Source of the DNA: Pelomonas sp036401055
GTDB lineage: Bacteria; Pseudomonadota; Gammaproteobacteria; Burkholderiales; Burkholderiaceae_C
Direction of reading: 5' to 3'
Assembly: GCA_036401055.1 (NCBI GenBank)
Contig: DASWWC010000198.1
Location: 8,576 to 72,575 of the forward strand
DNA: 64,000 bases
A program made the translations under genes and the position numbers. The notes under the pieces are model-generated. The model made no database searches, was not told where the DNA came from, and saw only the letters and a list, made by a program, of their open reading frames with translations. Shown here piece after piece: positions 57,001 to 64,000 of the stretch. Each line of letters opens with the position of its first letter. Positions within the stretch are counted from its first letter, which is position 1.

Positions 57001-59363
57001 TGCCGAAGCTGGACAAGATGGCCGACCTGAAGAAAGGCGGCTGGCGGCACCACGGCGCCGACCCGAAGGACAAGGCCAAGGCCGGCGAGGCGATCTTCCA
57101 GGGCACGCTGGACAAGGTGCTGTACGACGACGCCACGCTGCGCAGCAAGTTTGGGCTGAACGACAAGCAGATTGGGCTCTACCGAGAGTTCCGATCGGCC
57201 GTAGACGAGTCGCTGGAAGGACTGGGCCGCACGGAGATCCTACGCATTGCAGGCGAGGCTGGCCGGCCGGTGCGCAATGCTGTGCTGGACGCGCCATCGC
57301 TGGAAGCCGCAGCCGAGATCCTGACGCAGCAACTCGCTGGCGACACGGAGGCCGCGCAGCAGATCGCCGAGAAGGTTGCGCGCATTGAGCAGCTGCAGGG
57401 CGAGGGCTATGCGCCGCTGATGCGCTTCGGCAAGCACACGCTGCATGTCACGGGCCCGAACGGGGAAACGGAGTTCTTCGGCATGTACGAGACGGTGCGC
57501 GAAGCCAACCGCGCCGCCCGGCTGCTGCGAGCCGACCCCAAGCTGGAGGGAAAGACCTTCACCCAAGGTACAGCAAGCCAGGAGGGGCACAAGCTGTTCA
57601 ACGGCCTGACGCTGGACTCGCTGGAGCTCTTCGCCGACACCATCGGCGAGCAGGACAACCCGATCTATCAGCAGTACCTGAAGATCGCCATTGCCAACCG
57701 CTCGGCGCTCAAGCGGATGATCGAGCGCAAGGGCATCGCCGGCTACAGCGACGACGTGGCCCGCGTCTTGGCCTCTTTCGTGACCTCAAACGCGCGCATG
57801 TCGGCGGGACACTTGCACCTTGCCGACGCCAAGAAGGCGGCAGAGGCCATCCCGAAGGAGCAGGGCGACTTGCGTGATGACGCGATCAAGCTGGTGGACT
57901 ACGTGACCAACCCAGCCGAAGAGGCGGCGGCGGCTCGCGGCCTTCTGTTCACGTCGTTCATCGGTGGCTCGGTGGCCAGCGCGCTGGTGAACATGACGCA
58001 GCCCATCACCATGACGCTGCCCTACCTAGCCCAGTACGGCGGAGCCGTGAAGGCCGGCAAGCGCCTCACGGCCGCCATGGCGATGGCAGCCAGTGGCAAA
58101 GGCATGGACGCCGGGCTGGCCGACGCGCTGAAGCGCGCCGAGGCGGACGGCATCGTCAGCCCGCAGGAAATCCACCACCTGCAGGCCGAGGCCATGAATA
58201 CGCTCGGCAAGAACCCGCTGCTGAAGAAGGCCGCGTTCGTGTGGGGCTCCATGTTCAGCCTGGCCGAGCAATTCAACCGGCGCGTGAGCTTCGTCGCTGC
58301 CTACCAGACCGCGCAGCAGGAGGGTATCGCCGACCCGTTCGCTTTTGCCGAGAAGGCCGTGATCGAGACCCAGGGCCTCTACAACAAGGGCAACAAGGCG
58401 AAATGGGCGCGTGGGGCATTCGGTGCCACTGTGATGACCTTCAAGCAGTTCAGTACGCACTACCTGGAGTTCCTGGTTCGCATGTGGAAGTCCGGCCCGG
58501 AAGGCAAGAAGGCCGTGGGCGTGGCGCTGACGCTGCTGATCTTGATGGGCGGCGCTGGCGGCCTGCCGTTCGCCGACGACCTGGACGACCTGATCGACAC
58601 GCTGGGCCAGGCCATGGGCCACGACACGAACTCGAAGCGCTGGAAGCGCCAGTTCGTCGCGCAAACGCTGGGCCTGGGCGATGGCTTCGCCGATGTTGCC
58701 ACGCGCGGCCTGACGGCGCTGCCAGGCTTCCCGTTGGATCTGTCGCTGCGCATGGGCATGGGCAATCTGCTCCCGGCCACTGGACTGCTGCTGCGCTCGA
58801 ACACCGACACGTCCCGGCAGGTGCTGGAGGTGTTCGGTGCCGCGGGCGGCTTGGCATCGAACGTCAAGGATGGAGCGACGAAGGCGCTTGGGGGCGACAT
58901 CGTTGGCGGAGTCATGAGCGCAATGCCGCTGGCCGTGCAGAACGTGGCGAAGGGCATCCAGATGGCACAGACCGGCGAGTACCGCAACACCAAGGGCGCC
59001 AAGGTCATGGACGTGGACATGGCCGATGCCGTCCTGAAGGGCATCGGCTTCCAGCCGGCCGAGGTGGCGCGCGAGTCCGGGCGGGTCAGCGAGACCCTGC
59101 GCAGCGTTCAGCTCGCCAAGAACGTGGAGGCTGAGATTGCCGGCCGCTGGGCTCAGGCGATGGTCGATGGCGACTCGGACGCGATTGCTGCTGCTCGGGC
59201 CGACCTGGCGAAGTGGAACGAGAACAACCCTGCAGCGCGCATCAAGATCACCATCCAGCAGGTGAGGGCGCGCGCCAAGGCGCTGCGGTCGAGCCGGGCA
59301 GACCGGACCATCAAGGCGGCACCCAAAGAGATGCGCGGGACCGTCAGCGAGGCCCTGTCTTGA
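51003..59363 (+). CDS. Giant multidomain virion protein, 2786 aa
   Basis: Start ATG at 51003 follows the 49406 gene by 22 bp. Domains in order: membrane-active N-terminal part; a ParB/sulfiredoxin-like region near residue 830 (SDGHVLDGHHQWLA); an LPD1-like zinc-protease region with HEWFH at 1199-1203; a GNAT-like region ~1580-1660; a second protease HEALGH at 1794-1799 with a downstream EEVLAE; helical C-terminus with hydrophobic spans near 2315 and 2502 and a basic tail. Large polyvalent proteins of this kind are packaged and injected, opening the envelope and modifying host DNA or proteins. One palindrome copy lies in a linker (~628). Confidence 0.85.
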   Translation: MATKRKTSIPLADPGIDWSSPVGEPVVIRSAGEPEQDQPEPSGAMRRYVGDTALSVGRGAVQGVRMLSDVAGADNAVSTGLRSVEDFIGGLQSAEAKQDQAEIARILKEAEGKGVLDQVVAGVRAFSVAPMQTMAQAAGTSLPTIGAALIPGVGPAAMAARFATPLAVGAAQGTGAVKASIYDEVKQRALQEGRTPAEAEKLAARAQEYGGENSGQIALGGALGAWAGKSGIEGAASRLVNGAGGRAVPSMASRVVTGAVAEGIPEAAQGGQEKYASNVAQDRAGFQTDPWSGVAAGATMEALAGHAMGGVMGIPKPGEKSSAPAPALLPENGPMSRALNAGTVAARGQPLDFTPTDIPGKPSKPDALALEGEQERDTTALDFEADPRFAGAIAFPNGKAPEQPLFGSKRLADMHIGEQGAFDELEPVEVGGGQWTVQQTPEAANRASRANIEMWMERAVPMEEARAKDMAKRAESELNKPMTALPMPDGEGWTVVPKQWVSAPVLLDYTERAAAAAQARGEQESEQQAARESQAARVHEVANAPVDRAPRTPRADAVEIDPAAPNAVAQFIAEQAQVNTPAARAFVQDYRAGRITDADVLARIVPQQRAEPTADERLAAAAAQAGVVEPGSTPSLILNKEGKPFKSQMAAEREQKKHAGSQVIVVEGGHAVRPAPVETTNVQDEQPAASTEGAAQEADDPARAGAPAAGEEGSTGDAPRTAGAVEAAGLKPKETAIQRRNRLKADRAAGWTAFDADSGTKGIPRADMPQIAAEHRGAMVNFLNARGIAHEQAEVSAADLKPTQAEFSQAKVDKAKAYEGGDRSILVSSDGHVLDGHHQWLAKRDAGEPVTVIRLDAPIDKLLTEVRDFPSASTSEGGLPAIESGNAKPEEQKGALSAGEPAADEQQVAKASQEPEGPTESKLAVAKTIADVGEKIGGARKDMSVAGGKRSKRSAGDDDRPAWARRFQISQIVTPGGMVGEIKDAGRWVIRDARSLDWMKQPRQVGRDTFATKEEAEAFVPIAAVGLKHRAVSSRDGKYEIWRDVSDRKRVKVVDREFATRDEAIAYMAKHAAEIIETNTTFGEADMPLPPDRARSGPARRDGNVKGEDFKETFGLRGVEFGNWNNQDDRQALMNDAWDGLLDLADVLGVPPKAIGLNGDLALAFGARGHGLQGARAHYELDRAVINLTKEKGAGSLAHEWFHALDHYFGRQDGKASATWQVGPDGTRTLKVGEPETDMASGGFQRNNSGVRPEVRAAYETLLRTMFKKAEGYVEDMAKVDRFTGEAREELARRLNRLRAGLSEQLDPKIWKRNNKPATAEQLAEFDAIAAKMVAGESLSTDWRTVENGGAKATTRRAAARRWTNDALEQLGAIYKAARGRSGFTADRDGVLDDLRGYMERYGQRLKMLADAQSGAEKTRQVPTEFAMNAKELDQGRGTDYWTTPHEMAARAFQGYVEDKVAERGGVSRFLNYGPENAGILTPWGFKRPFPAGAERIAINKAFDAFVGELKTQDTDKGVALFSRSQPVERPRVTVEQDEGGFPLYVSDKVRLEFPQVTARLDVIEQDGEQVVNYPIMPATGFDVLGYVELLVKDGQAKALLDIEVDKQGRNGGVARSVIETLLAADPSGTLEISNVVPEARGFWEKMGIPPQNVEGAYDGSLNWKTYAEAQNTGAARGDAGSGQAAREGADAGAEGGIDRASGAPRESPAAAQRRQAVEAFVARFTARWKNAPQVVVVAGMSDPLVPRAVRQANAAQLSQGAEGDPEGFFHDGKVYLVAPQLGGDAAVVRVLFHEALGHYGLRGTFGTELGTILDRLAVLNAGKVRAKAKQYGLDYDKPSDRRMAAEEVLAEMAQRAPSVGWAKKTVAAIRSWLREHVPGFGKMAFSDDEIVRSFILPARAFVQRGNSALADGTVQPAFSRSSLAGAVTNFSQEGARNAFLDAVTTHGSTNLWGRTVGTQYHKAQTHPRTFGRVFNAVQDYIKDTSAFANRAADLAPSLLPKLDKMADLKKGGWRHHGADPKDKAKAGEAIFQGTLDKVLYDDATLRSKFGLNDKQIGLYREFRSAVDESLEGLGRTEILRIAGEAGRPVRNAVLDAPSLEAAAEILTQQLAGDTEAAQQIAEKVARIEQLQGEGYAPLMRFGKHTLHVTGPNGETEFFGMYETVREANRAARLLRADPKLEGKTFTQGTASQEGHKLFNGLTLDSLELFADTIGEQDNPIYQQYLKIAIANRSALKRMIERKGIAGYSDDVARVLASFVTSNARMSAGHLHLADAKKAAEAIPKEQGDLRDDAIKLVDYVTNPAEEAAAARGLLFTSFIGGSVASALVNMTQPITMTLPYLAQYGGAVKAGKRLTAAMAMAASGKGMDAGLADALKRAEADGIVSPQEIHHLQAEAMNTLGKNPLLKKAAFVWGSMFSLAEQFNRRVSFVAAYQTAQQEGIADPFAFAEKAVIETQGLYNKGNKAKWARGAFGATVMTFKQFSTHYLEFLVRMWKSGPEGKKAVGVALTLLILMGGAGGLPFADDLDDLIDTLGQAMGHDTNSKRWKRQFVAQTLGLGDGFADVATRGLTALPGFPLDLSLRMGMGNLLPATGLLLRSNTDTSRQVLEVFGAAGGLASNVKDGATKALGGDIVGGVMSAMPLAVQNVAKGIQMAQTGEYRNTKGAKVMDVDMADAVLKGIGFQPAEVARESGRVSETLRSVQLAKNVEAEIAGRWAQAMVDGDSDAIAAARADLAKWNENNPAARIKITIQQVRARAKALRSSRADRTIKAAPKEMRGTVSEALS
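52884..52900. repeat. 17-bp palindrome, copy 9
   Basis: GTGGAGCCGGGCTCCAC; VEPGST in a linker of the giant protein. Confidence 0.9.
53044..53193 (+). CDS. Nested small ORF in the giant gene (49 aa)
   Basis: +1 frame relative to the giant gene, with GTGGAGACCACCA before ATG (GGAG at seven bases). Product is strongly basic and helical (KKQMIRRALERQRQERKE) and looks more protein-like than the giant protein's linker here (Ala/Gly/Glu low complexity). It may be a real overlapping gene or a former separate gene. Confidence 0.4.
   Translation: MSKTSSPQPLRKGPPKKQMIRRALERQRQERKEAPETRRELPEPWKPLG
56002..56157 (+). CDS. Nested small ORF in the giant gene (51 aa)
   Basis: +1 frame; GGAAAACCT precedes the ATG. 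The product (TPEQRAEMLDQVKQRVKAL, TPEQKAESTARAERHAK) is a two-step charged helix repeat and ends at TAG, exactly within the low-complexity linker before the second protease domain. Same situation as at 53044. Confidence 0.45.
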   Translation: MLKPRTPEQRAEMLDQVKQRVKALTPEQKAESTARAERHAKAQQPPSDAKP

Positions 59364-59476
59364 GCGGTGCGCTCATCCTGGTCGGCTATGTGGTTCTGGT
59401 GTGCGCGACCGGCTGGTGGGGCGTGCTGGCTGGAGCGCTGCACGTGGCGATCATGCTGGCGGCGGTGAGGCGGTAG
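59360..59476 (+). CDS. 38-aa membrane peptide, TTG start
   Basis: TTGA overlap with the giant gene's stop. Almost wholly hydrophobic with two short spans (ALILVGYVVLVCATGWWG; VLAGALHVAIMLAAV). Possibly a small membrane protein coupled to the last late gene. Confidence 0.5.
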   Translation: MSGALILVGYVVLVCATGWWGVLAGALHVAIMLAAVRR

Positions 59477-59503
59477 CGCTGCATCGCCGCGACCCGGGCG
59501 CTG

Positions 59504-59689
59504 ATGGCCCGCCAATACTGCCACGAAGCCGGTCACAACACGTTGGGCAAGTGCCTTAGGTGGACCTGGCGGTCGGCTCGCAGAACCATGCCTGCGGCCA
59601 GTTGTTGGTGTGCGCGCCGACGCCCACGCGCTGCCGGCCATGCAGTAGGATGCCGCGCTCGTCCAGCTTGCGCACCTCTACGTGGCTGA
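59504..59689 (+). pseudogene. Degraded copy of the zinc-knuckle ORF
   Basis: QYCHEAGHNTLGKCLRWT matches CPYCGDPGHKTLGKCPRWT at 40977, with the first Cys lost and the second Cys followed by His. The rest runs antisense to the gene at 59556 and is not protein-like. Confidence 0.45.
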
Positions 59690-59996
59690 GGCCAGGTAGC
59701 AGCGGCGGAGCTCCTTCGCTGATGCTGGCGTACAGGTCGGCGTGCAGCGTCAACTCACCGGCCACGGTCAACCGGCCCAGCCGCAGCCATCCGCGAGTAG
59801 GCGCTTCCAAGTCCTCTTTGCTCAGCTTCACACCGTCGCAGCGCAGCTGCCAGACCAGCATCTCCATGCCGTGGAGTTTCCGCTGCAGGTGGCTCGTGGC
59901 GTGAGCCGGACTTCCCATCGTGTGCGGATCGCCGCTGCTGACGCTGAGTGCTACGTCAATGCTACCAAGATCAAATCCTCCTATGAGGATTCCCAT
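59556..59996 (-). CDS. Right-end prophage gene, 146 aa
   Basis: Reversed relative to late genes. Protein-like composition: MGILIGGFDLGSIDVALSVS, YASISEGAPPLLPGLSHVEV, GVGAHTNNWPQAWFCEPTA. Its ATG lies inside the attR core, so the region before it is host DNA in the lysogen and phage left-end DNA in the circular form. An alternative start is ~30 residues inside. Function unknown; candidate lysogen-expressed gene. Confidence 0.65.
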   Translation of the reverse strand: MGILIGGFDLGSIDVALSVSSGDPHTMGSPAHATSHLQRKLHGMEMLVWQLRCDGVKLSKEDLEAPTRGWLRLGRLTVAGELTLHADLYASISEGAPPLLPGLSHVEVRKLDERGILLHGRQRVGVGAHTNNWPQAWFCEPTARST

Positions 59997-60006
59997 TGAA
60001 CTACGG
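59993..60006. repeat. attR core (14 bp)
   Basis: CCATTGAACTACGG, identical to attL at 1872-1885. Just outside lies the host's displaced tRNA 5' end. Confidence 0.85.
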
Positions 60007-60163
60007 AGAGATTCGCTCGCGCGGGCACCCGGCCCCGCGAGGGCGCGGATTCTCGCATGCGACCGCTGCCGGCCCGGCTATCGCCGCGATTGCCGAAGTT
60101 GCATTGCGCTGACACGGTGGCCTTCCTAGACTGCCCAGGCCCCCCCAAACCAGGAGACCCCCG

Positions 60164-62365
<2,202 letters not shown>

Positions 62366-62422
62366 CGCGGCGCGGGGAGGCGGGCCAGAATGGCAGCCTC
62401 CCCGATCCAGTCAAGGCCTCCC

Positions 62423-62776
62423 ATGAGCACCACCCACCAAGGCAGCTGCCACTGCGGCCGCGTGAAGTTCGAGGTTGACGGCGTCATCGACTCGGCGCTG
62501 TCCTGCAACTGCTCCATCTGCGAGCGCAAGGGCTCGCTGCTGTGGTTCGTGCCGCGCACCAGGCTGCGCCTGCTGACGCCCGAGAGCGACCTCGCGAACT
62601 ACACCTTCAACAAGCACGTCATCCAGCACCGCTTCTGCCCGGCCTGCGGCATCCACCCCTACGGCGAGGGCCAGGCGCCCAACGGCGACGCGGTGGCGGC
62701 GGTCAACATCCGCTGCATCGAAGGCATAGACCTCGCGGCCGTGCCGGTGCACCACTACGATGGGCGCGCGAAGTAG
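62423..62776 (+). CDS. GFA-family (glutathione-dependent formaldehyde-activating-like) protein
   Basis: 117 residues. Zinc motifs GSCHCGRVKFEVDG, CNCSICERKGSLLW and HRFCPACGIHPYGEG give the seven-Cys Gfa/CENP-V layout. It probably binds two zinc ions; the real substrate of such small members is not known. It follows katG by 57 bp on the same strand. Host gene. Confidence 0.9.
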   Translation: MSTTHQGSCHCGRVKFEVDGVIDSALSCNCSICERKGSLLWFVPRTRLRLLTPESDLANYTFNKHVIQHRFCPACGIHPYGEGQAPNGDAVAAVNIRCIEGIDLAAVPVHHYDGRAK

Positions 62777-64000
62777 TCAGTTCCATTTCCATGTCCAGAT
62801 CAAGTCCAGCGCGTTGTCGTCGCCGCTCTGCGCGCGCAGCGTGAAGCGCTGGGCGATGCGGTAGATCAGCTGCCAGCTGCCGGTGGTCGCGTTCAGGCTG
62901 CGCTCGTAGCCCACGTACCAGCGCCGCGAGATCTGCTTGCCCAGGCGCACGATGGTGGCTCGGGTGTCGCCGTCGGTCTGTGACAGCGACAGCTCGTCCA
63001 GCCCCAGCTGGCGCAGCGCGCGGCCGGTGGCGCCTTCGCCCTCGCCGCTGAGCAGCGCCACGGCGGCGCGCTGCAGCAGCGCGGTGTCGGTGCGGCCCAG
63101 GCCGTCGGGCGCGCGGCCCAGCAGCAGCCAGGACAGCTTGTCGGTGTCGCTCATCTCGGGCTCGGAGTACAGGTTCACGCGCGGCGACTGCGCCGTGCCG
63201 CCGACGTAGACGCCCACGCGCACGTCCAGGTTGGGCCGCACGGCCAGCAGGTCCAGCGACGGGTTGTCCAGCGAGCCGGTGAACGAGATGTCGCCGCGCT
63301 CGATGTCCAGCTTCTGGCCGTAGGCGGCGTACTGACCGCCGTCGGCGTCCAGCTTGCCGGTCACGCGCAGCGCGTTGCCGTCCTTCTGCGTGATGGCGAG
63401 CTGGCCGCGCAGCGTCGTCGCCAGGCCGCGACCGCGCACCTTGAAGTCGCGGCCGAAGTCCAGCGCGACGTTGACCGTGGAATTGCGCGCGGCCTTGGGG
63501 GCGGGCGGCGCGGCGGGCGCGGCGTTGTCGCGTGCGCCGCGCACCACGGTCACGTCGTCGGCCAGCGCGGGCGCGTCGCCGCGCGTGAAGTCGATCAGGC
63601 CTTCGTCGGCGCGCAGCTTGCCGGCCAGGTTCAAGCCCTTGTCGTCCAGGTCCAGCGTGGCATCGCCGCTGGCGACGATGCGGCGGTCCACGCGCGACAG
63701 CACGCGCAGCTTGTCGGCCTTGAACTCGATGTGGGCCGCCGGCTTGGCGCCCAGCTCGGCACGGCCGCTGGCGCGCACCCAGCCGTCGCCGCCCTTGGCT
63801 TCCAGCTGCGTCAGCTCGGCCTTCTGGCCGTTCAGGTCCAGTGCGAAGCGGCCGTCGGTGAAGTCCACGCCGTACAGCAGGTGGCGCAGCGCGAGGCCTT
63901 CGCCCTCGACGCGGCCGTGCAGCTCGGGCGCGCCCAGCCGGCCTTCGACCCGCATCGTCGCCGCAGCGCGGCCGGCCAGCCGCCAGCCCGCCGGCACCCA
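62777..64000 (-). CDS. tamB: Translocation/assembly module protein TamB, C-terminal part
   Basis: Open to the window edge; at least 407 residues of the C-terminal half. Repeated beta strands of a long hydrophobic groove (LLYGVDFTDGRFALDLNGQK, LDIERGDISFTGSLDNPSLDL) and the conserved DUF490 end (VNLYSEPEMSDTDKLSWLLLGR ... IYRIAQRFTLRAQSG ... WTWKWN). TamB spans the periplasm and aids lipid or autotransporter transport to the outer membrane. Converges on the GFA gene without a gap. Host gene. Confidence 0.9.
   Translation of the reverse strand, partial: WVPAGWRLAGRAAATMRVEGRLGAPELHGRVEGEGLALRHLLYGVDFTDGRFALDLNGQKAELTQLEAKGGDGWVRASGRAELGAKPAAHIEFKADKLRVLSRVDRRIVASGDATLDLDDKGLNLAGKLRADEGLIDFTRGDAPALADDVTVVRGARDNAAPAAPPAPKAARNSTVNVALDFGRDFKVRGRGLATTLRGQLAITQKDGNALRVTGKLDADGGQYAAYGQKLDIERGDISFTGSLDNPSLDLLAVRPNLDVRVGVYVGGTAQSPRVNLYSEPEMSDTDKLSWLLLGRAPDGLGRTDTALLQRAAVALLSGEGEGATGRALRQLGLDELSLSQTDGDTRATIVRLGKQISRRWYVGYERSLNATTGSWQLIYRIAQRFTLRAQSGDDNALDLIWTWKWN

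Larger units (their letters stand above)
1872..60006. mobile_element. Integrated podovirus-like prophage, about 58.1 kb
   Basis: Bounded by 14-bp direct repeats, with an integrase just inside attL. It holds early, immunity, replication, packaging, head, tail, lysis and ejection modules in a coherent order. One gene is frameshifted in a homopolymer; otherwise the essential-looking genes are intact. The organisation resembles Bcep22-like podoviruses (large virion protein, SGNH tail hydrolase, SAR endolysin), which is an inference from gene content. Confidence 0.93.

Overview
The window is a nearly complete temperate podovirus-like prophage of about 58.1 kb (1872-60006) inserted in a high-GC betaproteobacterial chromosome, most likely Burkholderiales. 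The host flanks are the end of a flagellar operon (flgL tail plus two small downstream genes, 1-1797) and a tRNA-Arg(CCT) gene on the left. On the right they are katG, a GFA-family gene and the C-terminal part of tamB (60164-64000). A 14-bp core (CCATTGAACTACGG) is present at both ends and lies in the 5' part of the tRNA. Integration has therefore replaced the tRNA's first bases and its promoter with phage DNA.

Left arm (1994-12078): a tyrosine integrase on + is followed by a long minus-strand early operon read from a PL-type promoter at 12130-12158. It carries an AlpA/Xis-like protein, several hypotheticals, a MazG-like NTP pyrophosphohydrolase, SSB, a YqaJ-type exonuclease, an Erf-type annealase and a string of overlapping micro-genes. 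One gene is out of frame at an 11-bp poly-G tract.

Control region (12079-15283): a repressor (14362-14970) and a Cro/YdaS-like protein (15053-15283) are divergent. Near-identical 17-bp operators lie inside both PL and PR. Between them is an unusual block: a lipoprotein, a 20-aa micro-ORF with its own terminator, a LuxR-type receptor with an acyl-HSL-binding-like domain, and a divergent unknown gene. Two 16-bp palindromes of identical pattern (CTANCANNNNTGNTAG, the las/lux box pattern CT-N12-AG) flank luxR. This looks like a quorum-sensing input into prophage behaviour and is the main discovery candidate.

Right early operon (15053-25129): two ParB-domain proteins, a DEAD-type helicase, a Toprim primase with a GIY-YIG endonuclease inserted at its start, DUF1367, a minimal kinase-like protein, HNH/DUF1064 nucleases and small proteins, ended by a terminator at 25166-25189.

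Late region (25285-59476): terminase, P22-type portal, scaffold, a CsrA-like protein, N4-gp56-type capsid, tail proteins including an SGNH hydrolase, two reversed moron-like genes, a second tyrosine recombinase, and a lysis cassette (holins, SAR lysozyme, nested Rz/Rz1). Tail and ejection proteins follow, ending in a 2786-aa virion protein with two zinc-protease motifs. Three copies of a 34-bp motif precede late gene blocks. The layout (large virion protein, SGNH tail enzyme, SAR endolysin, integrated podovirus) recalls Bcep22-like Burkholderia phages; that kinship is inferred, not tested. Nine copies of a 17-bp palindrome, translated as VEPGST whenever inside a gene, are scattered through the prophage.
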